A stretch of DNA of 11,800 nt from Tetmemena sp. SeJ-2015 (lineage: Eukaryota > Ciliophora > Spirotrichea > Sporadotrichida > Oxytrichidae): NCBI GenBank assembly GCA_027382625.1, contig JAJKFJ010013157.1:1-11800 (forward strand). Direction: 5' to 3'. The translations under genes and the position numbers were made by a program. This document shows positions 8,744-11,800 of the stretch, piece after piece. The notes beneath the pieces are model-generated. The model was not told the origin of the DNA and made no database searches. It saw only the letters and a list, made by a program, of their open reading frames with translations. Within the stretch, counting starts at the first letter, position 1, and each line of letters opens with the position of its first letter.

Positions 8744-8761
8744 TAGTAAATATTAGAAAGA
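8744..8761 (-). repeat. Right inverted repeat of the GC-rich island
   Basis: Read on the minus strand it is TCTTTCTAATATTTACTA, 17 of 18 identical to 8342-8359. Confidence 0.6.
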
Positions 8762-9658
8762 ATTTATTGAGGTTACTATCCCTCTACAATAAATTTATGG
8801 AACTTTTCAAGGTTACCTCTCCATCTTCCTCTTCCATCTTATTTTCTTAAACTATCTATTTTCAATAGCTATCTTAACTAGAGAAAGAAAGTATGAGTAC
8901 TAATCTAGCTTAGTTTATTCAGAATCTTTAGACAACTTAAATCGATAATATTTGACATTAGTTATAATTAAATAATTTCTTGCTAAAAGACGTATCACCA
9001 AAATTAGTGTGTTTATTTATTTTCTTCCTAAATGCTTTATTTATCTGCAAAATATAGGCAATAGAAGATTTTGAGAAATATTCTTAGAGTTTATTAATTC
9101 CAGATTATCCAGGTGTACTATATTTAAAAAATAACAAAAGTTATTTTAGCTTTTTTAACATTTGAACGTGCGATTCAAATTCTTCTCTTAATTTGATAAT
9201 TACAGATTCTTTGAGCTTCTTCATTTTATTGGAATTTCTATGAATAAATTCTAATACATAATCTAAATGATTTTATTGATATTAAATAGCATTTTAAATT
9301 GTTTTTCATCACTTCTATGACACAAATTCTAATAAACAGATCTTGCTCAATTTATAAAGTGTTTAGACTATGTAGAAAATTTAATAAATTGCTCTATACT
9401 GTAATACAAATTATTGGAATATAATTTTTACTTCTCTAATTTATACTTGATAGATTTTAAAAAGTATACTTATTTTAATTTTCAATATAAAGGGATTTAG
9501 CTATTCTATAAAATATATCTTACCTTACTTAAATTTAATTAATTTAAGTATCCATTTTTTCTTATATATTTTTATTCTATCTTTATTAGAATTTTAAAAT
9601 AATAGTTTACTTTCAATCTTCTTTATACTGTTCTTATATCTTAATAAAAATATAATCT
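8762..9658. other. AT-rich region with at most one doubtful small ORF
   Basis: Apart from the weak minus-strand frame at 8919-9224 nothing coding is convincing. All frames are open for long stretches because only TGA stops translation and the DNA is poor in G. Confidence 0.4.
8919..9224 (-). CDS. Doubtful small hypothetical protein (101 residues)
   Basis: ATG 9224-9222 to TGA 8921-8919. The N-terminal half (KKLKESVIIKLREEF...VQMLKKLKQ) is a charged helix that could be a coiled coil; the rest is K/N/I/F-rich. The same frame is open for ~25 codons upstream of the ATG. No CxxC head precedes it, so membership in the nearby family is not shown. In DNA this AT-rich with a single stop codon, a frame of this length can arise by chance. 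Confidence 0.22.
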
Positions 9659-10235
9659 ACATTTAGTAGAAAGATTGATGGTGAATATTATATTGAGGAA
9701 TAAGGACAAATAATAGAGGCACTTAATTCATTTGAGAGGAATAGTATTATTTGCTTAGATGGTTGGAGATGGGCAAATTTTAAACTTATAACAATTTATT
9801 GAAAATTTAATATGTAATGAATAGAGTTTAGTAAATTGAATTAAATATTAGGGGTGCATTATAATAATTTATAAGTGAAGTGGATTATGCAGGTGCGCAA
9901 CTCACATCTTCTTTGAATGTAATGTTTGGATATATTAGAATGCTAATTGATACTAAATAATATAAACTCGGAGGGTCTCAATTGCATAGTTTTATTTATT
10001 TTTAATGAATCTTGGAGGAACCTCTCTTTATAGTCATTGAAAAGGAAGGTGAAAGCTTCCCATTCTAGTAGGTAGCACAGCTGGTTTAATGAGAATCTGT
10101 ACAGGCTTGAGAAATAATAAAATCTATAGTTTGAGTTGATTTATTAGGGAAGATCCTTTAATTGATCTTTAAATAATGTAGAGATTCTTTTGGGGTAGAA
10201 TAAAGACCCAAGCAAAAACATTTATTAATAAATGA
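9659..10235 (+). pseudogene. Pieces of a possible GDA1/CD39-type nucleoside phosphatase gene, broken across frames
   Basis: Four coding-like blocks follow each other on the + strand: 9659-9802, 9850-10092, 10059-10139 and 10149-10235. Block 3 reads PILVGSTAGLMR, close to the apyrase conserved region PIYLGATAGMR. Block 2 has VDYAGAQLTSSLNVMF, which may correspond to the first apyrase region (DAGSSGTRLxVY) but lacks its Asp at the usual place. A 30-bp TTG-bounded segment (9982-10011) containing a TGA interrupts block 2. Its removal gives LGGSQLEEPLFIVIEKEGES. Blocks 2 and 3 meet with a one-base frame change around 10057-10060 that no excision explains, and the distance between the two apyrase regions is shorter than usual. 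It could be a decayed copy, or germline segments not in final order. GDA1/CD39 enzymes hydrolyse NTPs and NDPs; activity here is doubtful. Confidence 0.4.
9982..10014 (+). repeat. IES-like 30-bp segment bounded by TTG direct repeats
   Basis: TTG at 9982-9984 and 10012-10014. The interior is almost pure A/T and includes an in-frame TGA (10006-10008). Deleting 30 bp joins GGSQL to EEPLF in frame. The repeat is short, so exact boundaries are uncertain. Confidence 0.5.
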
Positions 10236-10740
10236 ATTCCTGGCCTATAAATCAAATCATATTATAATTAGTTCAAAGCCTAGCTCTATGCACTTAGGGG
10301 TAGTGGGCATTTTATTCTTAATAAACTCTTGCAATTTAAAATATCTAAAATGTTCTATAATAAGATCTATTATTATATTAAATAACTCAGTAAATTACAA
10401 TTTTATTTCTAAAAAGAGTTAGGATTATAAAAAAAATAAAAATATATAATTAGAATTATATTGCAGTGAGTAGAGGAAGAATCTTTCCTCTCTGTAGCGT
10501 TTTTATTGTTAATATTTTGTGAAATTATTGAAACTTTTTAAATACGCTTTCCTTAAGAAAAATAAATAAGTCTCGTATAATAGTCTTCAGCACAACGTCA
10601 TTATATATAATTAATGAAACATTTATTTAATATTTACTTGTCTCTTCTAGATTCGTTCTCAAGTTAGAAGTCGAGAGAAATAAATAAATTATAGTAGTAT
10701 AAATTGAGAGACATTTTTAATTTAGGGTCTATTAATTAGC
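10236..10740. other. AT-rich region, no gene seen with confidence
   Basis: Only open frames of AT-driven composition are present. The minus strand stays free of TGA as far as 10389 in the frame of the block at 10750-10938, but the amino-acid content becomes I/Y/L/N-rich and is not convincing. A CTTTCCTCTCTGTAGCG stretch near 10485-10500 is the only patch with higher G+C. Confidence 0.4.
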
Positions 10741-10778
10741 GAGCTAAAATAAATAAATTATTGAATATGTTTTAGCTC
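10741..10778. repeat. 9-bp perfect inverted repeat
   Basis: GAGCTAAAA at 10741-10749 and TTTTAGCTC at 10770-10778 with a 20-bp AT-rich spacer. It sits at the downstream edge of the last coding-like block of the right-hand gene. Confidence 0.6.
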
Positions 10779-11795
10779 TTAAGTGTTCTGTTTTAACAGC
10801 TTAGGCAATTGCTGCGATGTCAATTTTTTCCAGCTCGTGTAAAAGACCTTTGTTGGTGATCTTTTATTTTTTAACTACTGTCTAAGTGTTCTCCTATATT
10901 CTGCAGTTACTCATACTCGAAGCTTCTTCATCTTCTGAGAATTAAGTGCTAAAATTTAATTAAAAATAAAAACAGTATTTATTTTAAGCTTGATGAATTA
11001 CAAAGTGCAGGAGGAAGGCACAGCTTAACTCTCCCGCTATTTGAATTGCTATAAATTAATTTAATATTTTTAAATTAATTGCCAGAGTTAATTGCTTCCA
11101 GAGGTAATTTAACCGAAATGGTTGTGTCATTGACCTTTATTTCCATGTTTGCACCAAACTAAAATGAAATAAATTTTGCCTAGAGCTAGATGGATTGAAT
11201 GACCTCTCCTTTTTAAACATTTGAATTTGCTTCGTGAAGAGAAACATTTGCATCTTCTTATTTTTGTGGGATAAAATAAAAATATTTAGGTTCTATGTTT
11301 AGCTGGCATCTATCTATTCGAATGATCTAACACAGGACTGGGCATAATGGGTGGGGGAGGGGGTCGAGTGCGTAAATTATCTGTTTTCGTTATCACTAAC
11401 GCTTAGTATATCGTCTTCTGTGGCTTCCATGCATTCGAAATCGTTTAAGCAAGATAGGAAGTCTAGAGGCTTCAGGCATTCAGAATTCATTCTCATATCG
11501 CTGTTTACTTAATTTATAAATATTTTTTTGTTAAGGGACATATCAACTGGAAGATTAAATCAACCTATATAGCATTTATATCATTAATTTATTGAAGATC
11601 GTTTTCAAAGCATGTGAGGTAGAATTTGTCAAAATCATCGCCTGGGAATAAAAATATGAAACCGTGTCTATTAGTGGGTTACCTTGAGATGAGTGGCTGC
11701 ATCATAGCGGAATCGAAATTTTGAAGCCGAGAAATTTATTGGCCCTCGGATTTTGAGAATTGTAAAAATTGATCTGTTTCGAATATATTGTTCAT
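10750..11795 (-). CDS. Unrecognised gene in pieces (germline form), 5' end at window edge
   Basis: I do not recognise the product. From ATG 11795-11793 the minus strand reads MNNIFETDQFLQFSKSEG..., then RHGFIFLFPGDDFDKFYL...ENDLQQIND. A 38-bp TGATAT-bounded segment (11583-11546) must be removed to continue as MSLNKKIF...NSECLKPLDFLSCLNDFE...EDDILSVSDNE. Around 11380-11310 all three frames are open over a C-rich tract and the phase changes by a mechanism I cannot settle. From about 11311 a long coherent block follows: CQLNIEPKYFYFIPQ..., FGANMEIKVNDTTISVKLPLE. Then come AT-rich inserts between GCAATT (11082/11049) and AAGCTT (10991/10925) repeats. A last coding-like block, 10938-10750, reads SEDEEASSMSN...LLHELEKIDIAAIAQAV. 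Acidic and Ser-rich patches are the only general traits. The true 3' end is unresolved; three different joins around 10920-11005 are possible. Confidence 0.55.
11044..11082 (-). repeat. IES-like 33-bp segment bounded by GCAATT direct repeats
   Basis: GCAATT at 11082-11077 and 11049-11044 (minus strand) encloses a 27-bp interior made only of A and T. Removal keeps the frame (NSGN to SNSGRVKL). A further GCAATT lies just upstream at 11095-11090. Because the length is a multiple of three and no TGA is inside, the case rests on composition and the repeat. Confidence 0.5.
11349..11363 (+). repeat. G-rich tract with G-quadruplex potential
   Basis: GGGTGGGGGAGGGGG stands out in DNA of this composition. 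On the minus strand it is a C-rich run within the right-hand gene, coding for consecutive prolines in one frame (RPPPPPIMPSP) or for STPSPT in another. Confidence 0.6.
11540..11583 (-). repeat. IES-like 38-bp segment bounded by TGATAT direct repeats
   Basis: On the minus strand TGATAT occurs at 11583-11578 and 11545-11540. Deleting 38 bp shifts from a frame that soon hits TGA into the frame of MSLNKK...MRMNSECLKPLDF, which is open and of normal composition. A third GATAT copy near 11500 gives an alternative, longer excision that is also in frame. Confidence 0.6.
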
Positions 11796-11800
11796 TTAGT

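Larger units (their letters stand above)
8342..8761. mobile_element. GC-rich 420-bp island with imperfect terminal inverted repeats (nature unknown)
   Basis: Base composition jumps from about a quarter to about half G+C (30 of 60 in 8381-8440, 36 of 60 in 8581-8640) and falls again at about 8740. The edges are inverted repeats: TCTTTCTAATACTTACTA (8342-8359) and its reverse complement with one mismatch at 8744-8761. No obvious target-site duplication is visible. Long TGA-free frames cross it on both strands (minus 8225-8800, plus 8307-9074), but neither contains a Met codon across the island that I could find, so I do not call a gene. It may be a small transposon-like element, a somatic gene segment, or a structured non-coding sequence. 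Confidence 0.4.

Noticed and set aside
1..11800. Paramecium as the source (short introns, same code, IESs)
   Set aside because: Paramecium IESs are bounded by TA and have a minimum near 26 bp. Here the repeats are variable (TAGGA, TTG, TGATAT, GCAATT) and one is 22 bp, and the spacers are much longer. This was rejected as less likely, not excluded.
1..11800. Telomeric C4A4 repeats or transposon ends carrying them
   Set aside because: No run of such repeats was found in either orientation.

Overview
The window looks like germline (micronuclear) DNA of a ciliate with the UAA/UAG = Gln code and UGA as the only stop, most likely a spirotrich/hypotrich of the Oxytricha-Stylonychia type. Three observations support this. 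First, every convincing reading frame is dense in TAA and TAG, yet ends at TGA. Second, the best-conserved gene (a TRM13-type tRNA methyltransferase, + strand 5639-7239) reads through only if two ~31-nt GT-AG introns and at least one 22-bp AT-rich segment flanked by a 5-bp direct repeat are removed. Such a segment has the form of an internal eliminated sequence (IES) with pointers. Third, other gene pieces behave the same way (38-bp segment with a TGATAT repeat, 30-bp segment with a TTG repeat). The spacers are long and very AT-rich. The species is not identified and the germline assignment is inference.

Layout: 10-64 and 4255-4320 carry two short pieces that fit a casein-kinase-1-like catalytic loop, in the reverse of protein order and sharing a 10-bp repeat. 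This suggests a scrambled gene. On the minus strand lie four dispersed tandem paralogs: 345-1241, 2154-3161, 4312-5235 and 7301-8086. Each encodes about 260-335 residues with CxxC near residue 6-11, a second CxxC near residue 50-56 and a coiled-coil remainder. The last three are uninterrupted; the first has one in-frame TGA. Between the third and fourth sits the TRM13 gene on the + strand.

Right part: 8342-8761 is a GC-rich island (about half G+C against roughly a quarter around it) with imperfect 18-bp inverted repeats at its two edges. Region 9659-10235 (+) holds pieces of a possible GDA1/CD39 nucleotidase, broken across frames. Region ~10750-11795 (minus) holds an unrecognised gene in pieces, with a clear 38-bp IES-like interruption and less certain ones.

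How they relate: the TRM13, kinase, nucleotidase and right-end genes look like somatic genes in unprocessed germline form. The four-member CxxC/coiled-coil family has no obvious IES or introns in three of four copies and may be germline-limited. That is the most interesting hypothesis here. No rRNA, tRNA, telomeric repeat or CRISPR array was seen.
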